From: an uncultured Collinsella sp.
GTDB taxonomy: Bacteria > Actinomycetota > Coriobacteriia > Coriobacteriales > Coriobacteriaceae
Direction of reading: 5' to 3'
Assembly (NCBI GenBank): GCA_900546105.1
Contig: URBP01000004.1
Span: 1-38,596 of the forward strand
DNA length: 38,596 nt
Shown here: piece after piece, positions 32,038-38,596 of the stretch
Layout of the letters: each line of letters begins with the position of its first letter
Position numbering within the stretch: the first letter of the stretch is position 1
Made by a program: the position numbers and the translations under genes
Notes under the pieces: model-generated
What the model saw: only the letters and a program-made list of their open reading frames with translations
Database searches by the model: none
What the model was told of the DNA's origin: nothing

Positions 32038-32880
32038 CTAGGCGAGGGCGGCCATGATGGTGCAGGCGACGCCGTCGTGGTCGTTGTCGTATTCGGTGAT
32101 GGCGTCGGCGGCCTCGCGGTCTTCGAGCTCGGCGTTGATCATGGCCATGCCGTGGCCCGCTGCCTGCAGCATGGGGATGTCGTTGATGTTGTCGCCGAAC
32201 GCCCAAGCGTCGGCGAGACGCTCGCCCAGGTGCTCGCAGAGCCACGTGAGGGCCGTTCCCTTGGTGGCGCCCTCGCCCATGACCTCGATATTCATGGCGT
32301 ACGAACGCGTGACCTCAATGCCTCCGAGCGTGTCGAGCTCCGCCGCGATGGCGTCGCGATCGGCCGGGTCGTGCCAGTACATGGCGATGCGCTCGAGCGT
32401 CTCGACCTCGTCGATCTTGCTGTCGATATCCATGTCGATCGGTGTTCGTGTGCGCTTGAGCGAAGCCGCGATGTGGGGGTCGCCGCCGCAGAATTCGTCC
32501 AGGCGCGTGTAGAGCGAGCGGGGGAGGAAGCACTGCCCATCCGCGAAGATATCGAAGGTCACATCGTGGCCGGCGGCGATGCTATGGACGCGGTGGGCGA
32601 TGGCGCGGTCGAGCGGTCGGCTCAAAATGCGCGTAGCACGTGAGGTATCGGTGGGCGTACCGTCCTCGAGCTGCCAGACGCTGGCACCGTTGGCGCAGAC
32701 CGCGTAGTGTACGGCGGGGTGGGCGAGGATGGGCTCAAAGATGCCCGACAGCGGACGCCCCGTGCAGGGCACAAACTCAATCCCACGTCGAGCGAGTTCG
32801 TCGAGCATTGCCCAGGTGGCATCGCTCATCTGCTTATCACTCGTCAGCAGCGTTCCATCCATATCGGAAAACACAATCAT
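32038..32880 (-). CDS. Second Cof-type HAD-family phosphatase
   Basis: A 280-residue HAD IIB protein. FSDMDGTLLTS gives D6 and D8; CTGRPLSG and FGDNINDIPML are motifs II and IV. It resembles the 31125 gene in fold but is clearly diverged, so it is not a recent duplicate. GAAAGGATC lies eight bases before the ATG. The substrate is unknown. It lies downstream of citrate synthase on the same strand but a terminator separates them. Confidence 0.9.
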   Translation of the reverse strand: MIVFSDMDGTLLTSDKQMSDATWAMLDELARRGIEFVPCTGRPLSGIFEPILAHPAVHYAVCANGASVWQLEDGTPTDTSRATRILSRPLDRAIAHRVHSIAAGHDVTFDIFADGQCFLPRSLYTRLDEFCGGDPHIAASLKRTRTPIDMDIDSKIDEVETLERIAMYWHDPADRDAIAAELDTLGGIEVTRSYAMNIEVMGEGATKGTALTWLCEHLGERLADAWAFGDNINDIPMLQAAGHGMAMINAELEDREAADAITEYDNDHDGVACTIMAALA

Positions 32881-32905
32881 TCGCTGCGATCCTTTCTACT
32901 GGCAT

Positions 32906-32944
32906 AAAAAGCGTGGCCGAGGGCGGTGATGCCATGGCCACGCT
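32906..32944 (-). terminator. Terminator after citrate synthase
   Basis: AGCGTGGCC (32910-32918) pairs with GGCCACGCT (32936-32944), and on the minus strand the stem is followed by TTTTT. It lies 24 bases past the gltA stop and so closes that unit ahead of the HAD gene. Confidence 0.85.
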
Positions 32945-32967
32945 CGGGTTCTATAACGGTCTGCGTC

Positions 32968-34386
32968 CTAACGATCGGCGAGCGGCTTGTACTCCAGCGG
33001 CTCGATAACCGGGCGATACGCGGGACGGATGATGCGGTGCGCGCAGAAGAGCTCTTCCATGCGGTGCGCAGACCAGCCGGCCATGCGGGCGACGGCGAAC
33101 AGCGGCGTAAAGAGCGTCTCGGGCACGCCGAGCATCTTGTAGATAAAGCCCGTGTACAGGTCGATGTTGGCGCAGATAGGCTTGGTCATGCCGTGGTCGC
33201 GCATCACCTGCGGTGCCAGGCGCTCGATGCGCTCGATGAGTGCGAACTCATCGCCCAGGTCCTTCTTGGCGGCAAGCGTGCGCGCGTAACGGCGGCACAC
33301 CTCGGCGCGCGGGTCGCTCAGCGTGTAGACGGCGTGGCCCATGCCGTAGATGAGACCCGTGCCGTCGAAGGCCTGCTTGTCGAGAATCTTGCCCAGGTAG
33401 GCTGCGACCTCGTCCTCGTCCTCCCAATTGGAGACATGCATGCGGATGTCCTCGTGCATGGAGACGACCTTGGCGTTGGCGCCGCCGTGGCGCGGGCCCT
33501 TGAGCGAGCCGATGGCCGCGGCGTAGGCGGAATACGGGTCGGTGGCCGAGGAGGACAGCACGCGGCAGGCAAACGTGGAGTTGTTGCCGCCGCCGTGCTC
33601 GGCATGCAACATGAGCATCACGTCGAGCAGCATGGCTTCGTCGCGGGTGAATGCCATGCCGCCGCGCAACACCTGCAGGATGGTCTCGGCGGTGGAGAGA
33701 CCGGGTGTGGGGTGCGGTACATGAACCTCGGAGCCGCGGCGCTTGGCGACCGAGGCCATATGCGCGAAGGCGGCGATGCGGGGGAGACGGGCGAGCATGG
33801 AGATGGCGACGTCGATTTCGTGCTCGGGCGTAATGGCGTCGGGCTCGGCATCGAAGGCGTAGAGCAGCAGCACGGCGCGCTGAAGCACATTCATGATGCT
33901 CGACGACACCGTGGTCATGGGGAACTCTTTGACGTACTCGTCGCTCAGGTGCCTAAAAGCGCCCAGACGTCCGCAAAAACCGTCGAGTTCCTCTTTGTTG
34001 GGCAGCGAGCCCGTGATGAGCAGGTAGGCGACCTCTTCGTAACCGTAGCGATTCTCGGCCTGGGCGTTGTTGACCAGGTCCTCGATGCTGTAGCCGCGCA
34101 GCGTAAGCTTGCCCTGGTCGGGCACGACTTTGCCGTCGACCTTGTTGTAGCCGTGCACGTCCGAGATGCGGGTAAGGCCCGCGACCACGCCCGAGCCGTC
34201 GGCGTTGCGCAGGCCGCGCTTGACGTTATGCTCTACGAACAGGCCCTCGTCGTACGGGGCGGTCGGCAGGCCGTGGTAGAGGTTTTCGCTTTCGGGCGAA
34301 ATCTGACGGCTCGCCTCGTAATCCAGAACCAGGCGGCTCAGGTGATCGTCGAAGCGGTAGTAGATTTTCTTGGCGTCGTAGGCCAT
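32968..34386 (-). CDS. gltA: Citrate synthase
   Basis: A 472-residue enzyme condensing oxaloacetate and acetyl-CoA. Active-site histidines are in LHAEHGGGNNS (H264) and GMGHAVYT (H351); LKGPRHGGAN is a further family motif. The N-terminal ~60 residues are longer than in E. coli GltA but usual in this branch. A 2-methylcitrate synthase activity cannot be excluded. GGAGAGGAG precedes the ATG at 34386. It follows the ACT-domain gene by 77 bases on the same strand. In a fermentative gut bacterium it would serve glutamate synthesis. Confidence 0.93.
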   Translation of the reverse strand: MAYDAKKIYYRFDDHLSRLVLDYEASRQISPESENLYHGLPTAPYDEGLFVEHNVKRGLRNADGSGVVAGLTRISDVHGYNKVDGKVVPDQGKLTLRGYSIEDLVNNAQAENRYGYEEVAYLLITGSLPNKEELDGFCGRLGAFRHLSDEYVKEFPMTTVSSSIMNVLQRAVLLLYAFDAEPDAITPEHEIDVAISMLARLPRIAAFAHMASVAKRRGSEVHVPHPTPGLSTAETILQVLRGGMAFTRDEAMLLDVMLMLHAEHGGGNNSTFACRVLSSSATDPYSAYAAAIGSLKGPRHGGANAKVVSMHEDIRMHVSNWEDEDEVAAYLGKILDKQAFDGTGLIYGMGHAVYTLSDPRAEVCRRYARTLAAKKDLGDEFALIERIERLAPQVMRDHGMTKPICANIDLYTGFIYKMLGVPETLFTPLFAVARMAGWSAHRMEELFCAHRIIRPAYRPVIEPLEYKPLADR

Positions 34387-34463
34387 GCGCGCTCCTCTCC
34401 GGTCCGCTTTGGGGCCGCGCGCTTGGACGATATGACGTCAAGCTGCCCCGAGCGGCTTGTTCG

Positions 34464-34751
34464 CTACAGGCGGTACATAAAGTTAAAGACGTCCTCGCGC
34501 TGGATGGACACGTTGACGCCCGAAAGTTCGCCGGCCTCGGCCAACGCCTTCTGCAGCTCGGCGAAGTCGAGCTTGGACTCGGCGGTGTCGGCCAGCATGG
34601 TCATGGTGAAGATGTCCTCGATAATGGACTGCGTGATGTCGCGGATGTCGACGTTGGCCTCGCCCAGAACACGGGTGACGCCGGCGACGATACCGGGGCG
34701 GTTCTTGCCAAGGACGGTGATGACGATGCGGGAGGACGAGATCTCGGCCAT
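34464..34751 (-). CDS. Small ACT-domain protein (UPF0237 family)
   Basis: A 95-residue single ACT domain: RIVITVLGKNRPGIVAGVTRVL and ANVDIRDITQSIIEDIFTMTML (in parts). ACT domains bind amino acids and control enzymes. Free-standing members of this family usually lie next to a PFL/DUF711 gene, which is absent here. AAAGGG precedes the ATG at 34751. It precedes citrate synthase, so a joint transcript is likely. Confidence 0.88.
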   Translation of the reverse strand: MAEISSSRIVITVLGKNRPGIVAGVTRVLGEANVDIRDITQSIIEDIFTMTMLADTAESKLDFAELQKALAEAGELSGVNVSIQREDVFNFMYRL

Positions 34752-35146
34752 GGGAAACCCTTTCGCGTGGTTGCGGCGCGCGAGGGCGCTCCGCTACGGT
34801 ACAGTGTTCATCATTGTACCTGTCTGGCGCAAAAAAGGCGCGCTCGCTGCGGCGTTACATGCCTGCAACATGAGCGTAAGGGGGAAGGCCGTACGGGGAA
34901 GAGCCGTCTGGCGCGTGTCCGGCTCGTGTTGGGTTGATTTCCGATCTCAGCCGAACACATTGAGCGGACAGGCCGTTCCCGCAGTCAGCCGAACGCCTCC
35001 GACGGCTGATTCCGAACTGGAAGCGGAGGGCATCCCCGCCCTTCGGTAGGGGATACCGCTCCGCGGCGCATGCCGCGGGCGGCGCCCCTATCGGACCACC
35101 GTGACCTCAGTTGGGATGGGCCCAGCACTGCCGCGTACTCGGTGAG
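34752..35146. other. 395-base gene-free stretch at the edge of the accessory region
   Basis: I see no gene, tRNA or attachment site. The first ~60 bases can hold the promoter of the ACT gene. TCAGCCG pairs with CGGCTGA near 34986-35010. A GC-rich imperfect hairpin spans 35047-35090 (TAGGGG with CCCCTA, CCGCGGC with GCCGCGG). The rest, up to the recombinase remnant, shows no clear signal. Confidence 0.6.
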
Positions 35147-35872
35147 CTAGAGCCAACTGTTCGTCTTCACGTCGCGTATGGCGATATTTCGGTCGTCCGG
35201 CTCGGTGATGCCGTAGCCGAACGCCTGGAGCGTCTCGATGGACTCCTGGATCCTCTGTTGGAACATGGGACCCGGATCGACCCTCGGCCCGAGGTGCCCG
35301 CGCCAAAGGCACGGCGTGGCGCGCAGCATGTTATGGATTTTGGAGATGGGCTCGATATCGGCGTAGACGTTGAGCGTCGCCATGGCGTCCTTGTGGCCGA
35401 GGATCGATTGGAGCGCCTTGATATCGCCGCCTTGGCGGATCCACTGCGTTGCGAACGTGTGGCGAAGGCCGTGGAACGTGATCAGCTCGTCGTTGGTGCC
35501 CATGAGGCCGTTGGTCTCCGAGAACGTCTTGAACGCCCTGCGGATATAGCTTGTCGTCGCGAAGGTCGCGCCCGGCTCCGACAGGATGTAGCAGTCCCCG
35601 ATCTCGACCGCCCCGGTAAGGCCGCGCAAGCGCAGCTTTCCGCAGTCGATCTCGTGGGTCTCCTTCAGGAAGGGGAGTAGGCCGACCGGGTCGATGGGGA
35701 TACCCCTGGCGTCATGGGTCTTGGTGTCCTTGATGAACGAACCCATTCCCTTCGCGTACGCCACCGAGTGTCTGATCGAGATCAGGCCCGTCTCGAAATC
35801 CACATCGCACCACCGAAGGCCGCAGACCTCGCCGATTCGCATCCCCGTGTGCAGGGCGAGTACGACCGCCCT
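35147..35872 (-). pseudogene. Tyrosine recombinase (phage-type integrase), N-terminus missing
   Basis: The frame holds only the catalytic domain of a tyrosine recombinase: TGMRIGEVCGLRW (first Arg), a lysine in the hairpin region KTHDARGIP, HGLRH, ILGHKD and the tyrosine in TLNVYADI. Reading on upstream in the same frame gives RAVVLALHTG, normal integrase sequence, up to a TAG stop at 35873-35875. That stop ends the XRE gene. The N-terminal arm- and core-binding domains are gone, so integration activity is unlikely. It marks a former mobile element. Confidence 0.85.
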
Positions 35873-36124
35873 CTAATCCTCGGCGGACCAATCGAGTCCG
35901 AACTCCTTTCGGGCATCCTCTTCGCTCATGACTTCGAGAAGGTCTCCGGGTTGGCAACGAAGGGCGAGGCATAGCTGCTCGAGTGTGTTGAAGCGAATGC
36001 CGCGAATATGCCCTTTTTTAATACGGGACAGGTTCACGGGCGTGGTTCCAATCCTTTCGGCAAGTTCGTTCGAGGAAATCTTTCGCTCGGCCATGATCTT
36101 GTCGAGGCGAACAATTACGGGCAT
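35873..36124 (-). CDS. XRE-family (YozG-like) transcriptional regulator
   Basis: An 83-residue Cro/C1-type regulator made almost only of the helix-turn-helix: MPVIVRLDKIMAERKISSNE, LAERIGTTPVNLSRIKKG and LEQLCLALRCQPGDLLEV. Small regulators of this kind are found next to DUF2975 membrane proteins, as here (the start is nine bases past that gene's stop). AAGGA lies seven bases before the ATG. Its stop codon is the exact joint to the recombinase remnant. It probably controls the divergent promoters at 36690-36731. Confidence 0.9.
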   Translation of the reverse strand: MPVIVRLDKIMAERKISSNELAERIGTTPVNLSRIKKGHIRGIRFNTLEQLCLALRCQPGDLLEVMSEEDARKEFGLDWSAED

Positions 36125-36133
36125 GGCGTTTCC

Positions 36134-36646
36134 TTACGCAATCTCGTCGGAGTCGAGGTACAGCTCTCGGGCGTACAAGAAGAGCTGGGAAAGCATGAAC
36201 AGGACGATGCCGAGAACCAGAGAGGTCCAATCGAATGATGAAGCGATCTCTTGGGCGCCGACGGCCCCCTCGCCGCCAAACATCGAAACGGAGGTTTTGA
36301 GTGAGCCGGCGTAGAGGCTGGTGGCAGCTTGAACAACGAAGAGAATGCCGAGCACCTTCAAGCATGTCGCAGACCCTTTCTTGAAGGGGTCTCCGCTCTT
36401 GATCGTCCACACGAGAGCAGCGCTGAGGATGGTCGTAGCGATACCGATGACGGCAGGGACCAATGTCGAGATCGCAAGGGCTGGATACGCGGGGGAGTCT
36501 GCAATTACAGGGTTGTCGAGCACTTCGATTGCTGGCTTTAAGGAGAACGCCACTTGTGCGATGGCGGTGGCGCAAAGGGTCGCAGAGGCTATCGCACATG
36601 CGATGCGGAAGGAATGAAGCCGGGGAGTGCGATTGTCGGAACTCAT
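36134..36646 (-). CDS. DUF2975-like four-helix membrane protein
   Basis: A 170-residue protein with four likely membrane helices (about 12-33, 55-82, 98-118 and 138-162) and a conserved charged end. Size, topology and the partner XRE gene fit DUF2975 proteins, whose function is not known. GGAGGT lies four bases before the ATG at 36646. The pair forms a two-gene operon divergent from the secreted peptide gene. Confidence 0.75.
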   Translation of the reverse strand: MSSDNRTPRLHSFRIACAIASATLCATAIAQVAFSLKPAIEVLDNPVIADSPAYPALAISTLVPAVIGIATTILSAALVWTIKSGDPFKKGSATCLKVLGILFVVQAATSLYAGSLKTSVSMFGGEGAVGAQEIASSFDWTSLVLGIVLFMLSQLFLYARELYLDSDEIA

Positions 36647-36684
36647 AATAACCTCCGAAGAATTTAAAAAACTCAGGTTACTTT

Positions 36685-36731
36685 TTAACAGTTTATGTTA
36701 AATTGACTTTGCCGGCAAGTAATCACAGTAT
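36685..36731. promoter_or_regulatory. Overlapping divergent promoters with dyad operators
   Basis: Plus strand: TTGACT (36703-36708), 17 bases, CAGTAT (36726-36731). Minus strand: TTGCCG (36718-36713), 17 bases, TAAACT (36695-36690). The dyad TTAACA-GTTTA-TGTTAA (36685-36701) covers the minus -10 and abuts the plus -35; the palindrome TTGCCGGCAA (36709-36718) lies in both promoters. One repressor could control both directions. Confidence 0.55.
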
Positions 36732-36766
36732 GCTGCAACCGAAACCCCTCTAGATTGGAGAGGATT

Positions 36767-37132
36767 ATGTTCAGTACTGTTAAGTCGTGTAAGCTCTTGG
36801 TTTTCCTCGGCCTCGCTCTTTGTCTGTTGCTGCCGGGAGCCCCCGCTTTTGCGGATACCCCGATGCCTCCTTCCCAGGAGAGCAGCCAGTGTGCCCTCGT
36901 TGAGCCCCTCGGGTATACGGACGACGTCGTCGATACCTACTGGAGCTACAGCTGTCCTCGCGGCGTAAGCGGGCACAGCATCTCGATGTTCAACATCTCT
37001 TACAAGACGATCTCCTACCGAAATGGCTATCGCCGATCCGCGCATCATAGGGAATCCCGCCTCGCTGCAATGTGCTCCTGTGGTGTTCTTGGCACAACTG
37101 ATAAATGGCAATTTGTCTATAGCACCTACTAG
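36767..37132 (+). CDS. Secreted lactococcin 972-like peptide (candidate bacteriocin)
   Basis: A 121-residue precursor. A signal peptide of 29 residues (KLLVFLGLALCLLLPGAPAF core) ends at AFA, leaving about 92 residues. The mature part has the layout of the lactococcin 972 family as I recall it: a W-x-Y start (YWSYSC), GVS...S-x-[FY]...SYKTIS where lactococcin 972 has GVS...YSNY..SKTHS, a small-residue stretch and an ending DK-x-x-F-x-Y-x-x-Y. Four cysteines are unusual for the family. Lactococcin 972 binds lipid II and blocks septum formation. The ATG at 36767 follows GGAGAGG. A membrane permease gene follows, as in such loci. Confidence 0.6.
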   Translation: MFSTVKSCKLLVFLGLALCLLLPGAPAFADTPMPPSQESSQCALVEPLGYTDDVVDTYWSYSCPRGVSGHSISMFNISYKTISYRNGYRRSAHHRESRLAAMCSCGVLGTTDKWQFVYSTY

Positions 37133-37136
37133 ATGC

Positions 37137-37169
37137 GAGGAAGGGCCGAGCATTTTGTTCGGCCCCTCT
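37137..37169 (+). terminator. Hairpin between the peptide and permease genes
   Basis: GAGG and GGGCCGA (37143-37149) pair with TCGGCCC (37159-37165) and CTC. No T-run follows. It may stop part of the transcription, giving more peptide mRNA than permease mRNA. Confidence 0.5.
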
Positions 37170-37198
37170 GTTCCGACTGGATGAGGTTAAGGTTGGCG

Positions 37199-38573
37199 AT
37201 GAATATGCTCAAAATCTCGAAGGCGATCTTTAGGTCGCTTCTCTCCTCCAGGTCGCTCTGTGTTGTCGTTGTTGCGTTGATGGTTCTTTGTGCTCTGCCC
37301 GTCTTCAGGAGCGCGGCTGGCATCGACGGACGGGTCGAATACCTCGAGTCGGGAATAACCCGTGTTGAGCAGGAATTGTCAGCATCCTATGCGGATGCGC
37401 TTGTGAATGCGGGGGAGGACGGTGTCTATACCTCTTCATCAAGCATGCCCGCGCTTCTGTACCCTCTTGCCGCGGGACGTCTTATCTTGGCACCGCTCTC
37501 TCCCCTACTTCCGTTTCTGCAGATATCGGATGGAGAGTACACCTATTATGACGGATCGAAGGAGTACTTGCTATGGGTCGCAACGGCCGTTGCCGTCTCG
37601 TTCCTTGCCGCGCGTCTTAACAAACGTGAAAAGCTCATCATCCAGGCACCGATGGGCGAGCTGGGTAGACTTGTTGCATCGAGCGTATGGGCGAGTGTTT
37701 TTGCAATGCTTGCCGTCCTCGCCATCAATCTTCCAGGGATAATCGCCGCGCTTGTGAAGAATGGCCCGGGCTCGCCGTTCTATCCGATAGGCTACATTCA
37801 ATATGCGACTCCGGTTATCAAACCGGCTTGGCTGGTGTTCGCGCAGACGGCCATCTTGCAATTCTTGGTGGCAGCGTTCATCTCGCTTGTCGTTCACCTT
37901 GCCGTGAAGATTGCCAATAACCCTACGCTTGGAATCGTGTTCGTATGTGCCCTGATGGGGGTGACGATGGTTCCCGGGTATTACGGAAGATCCATCGCTT
38001 TACGTGAGTTCGCCCTGTTGAATCCCCTTACGTATGCGAACACTGAGTTGACCGTCGGCGCCTATAGCCCGTACCCGACAACGCAGATAGTGAATCTGCC
38101 TGGACTTTGCTTCGAGCGTGGCGCGATTGCCCTCGTATGCGCAATCGGGATCGAGGTGCTGGCAATTAGCCTGCTTTGCGTTGCTGGAAAGAGCGGCTGC
38201 GCGTGCCCGATATCCCCGATTTGTCTTGAGAGAGGTTCCTTCACTGCATCGAGAACGGCAACTCGTTCGAGCGCTTGTGCCTCCGCCGTTGCATACGTAA
38301 GAACGATGGGGAAACTGCTCCTGCGTTCTCCTACCCTCGCCGTATGCGCGATTGCAATGTCGACGACGATGCTGGCCCCGGCTCTGGTCGAGATGTTTCC
38401 TGACGCTGATAACGTTTCCGCTGTTCGGTATAGGGATGGGGAGCTCCGTTCAATAGATCGGTATCTAGAGCAGAACGCTGCGAATATGGACGTCGAGGGC
38501 AAAGCGGCCCTGGAAGACATGCGGGATGCTCTTTCGGGTTTCGTGTACGCGCCTATGCCTGCGGAGGGGTTTC
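37199..38573 (+). CDS. Polytopic membrane protein, 3' end missing (bacteriocin immunity/export permease-like)
   Basis: An open frame from the ATG at 37199 to the contig end, at least 458 residues. One helix near residue 20-37 is followed by an outside-facing loop of about 80 residues, then five hydrophobic segments (about 122-140, 155-182, 205-235, 240-260, 305-330). A seventh helix near 385-408 is followed by another soluble loop with SIDRYLEQNAANM, like the first half. This two-part layout suits the ABC-type membrane proteins found behind lactococcin 972-type genes; an ATPase gene would be expected next. TAAGG lies six bases before the ATG; an in-frame ATG at 37181 is possible. The frame runs on into adapter sequence. 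Confidence 0.7.
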
Positions 38574-38596
38574 AGATCGGAAGAGCGTCGTGTAGG
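38574..38596 (+). other. Illumina adapter sequence at the contig end
   Basis: The last 23 bases begin AGATCGGAAGAGCGTCGTGT and match the Illumina TruSeq read-through adapter exactly as I know it. They are not biological and should be trimmed. Confidence 0.95.

Noticed and set aside
34752..35146. tRNA or attachment site next to the recombinase remnant
   Set aside because: No cloverleaf, CCA-like end or direct repeat pair could be found by eye.

Overview
The window reads as one whole contig from a high-GC, low-redundancy gut actinobacterium of the class Coriobacteriia, most likely Collinsella. I base that on codon usage, on the combination of a ygeXYW/hyuA nitrogen-heterocycle cluster with yqeB/yqeC, and on dispersed hairpin repeats carrying a GGGGAC core; no 16S gene is present to prove it. 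The last 23 bases match an Illumina adapter, so the right edge is a sequencing artefact and the final gene is cut.

Region 1 (1-10165) is a catabolic block. A PAS/HTH regulator (minus strand) diverges from ygeX, ygeY, ygeW, mocA-like and hyuA-like genes. Then come divergent yqeC and yqeB and an xdhC-family gene. Together they encode PLP-lyase, M20 hydrolase, carbamoyltransferase and hydantoinase steps, plus three accessory factors for a molybdenum (probably selenium-dependent) hydroxylase. The hydroxylase itself, ygfK and ssnA are not here. The set matches the anaerobic purine/urate degradation genes known from enterics and gut anaerobes.

Region 2 (10166-21271) is the spc/alpha ribosomal block: rplE, rpsZ, rpsH, rplF, rplR, rpsE, rpmD, rplO, secY, adk, map, infA, rpmJ, rpsM, rpsK, rpsD, rpoA, rplQ and truA. 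Order is canonical, but it starts at rplE: rplN and rplX, which normally precede it, are replaced by the xdhC region and a new leader. Several genes use GTG or TTG starts.

Region 3 (21272-34751) is mixed housekeeping: a glycosyltransferase-like protein, argR, a class A penicillin-binding protein with a low-complexity tail, a U32 peptidase-family protein, tyrS, adenine deaminase, two Cof-type HAD phosphatases, citrate synthase and a small ACT-domain protein. An inverted pair of ~50-bp repeats brackets one HAD gene.

Region 4 (34752-38596) is accessory DNA. A tyrosine-recombinase remnant lacks its N-terminal half and is joined in frame, after a stop codon, to an XRE regulator that pairs with a DUF2975-type membrane protein. 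Divergent from them, behind overlapping promoters with dyad operators, is a secreted peptide that I read as a lactococcin 972-like bacteriocin. It is followed by a large membrane protein, open to the contig end, that resembles the immunity/export permease of such loci. This is the most novel part of the window.
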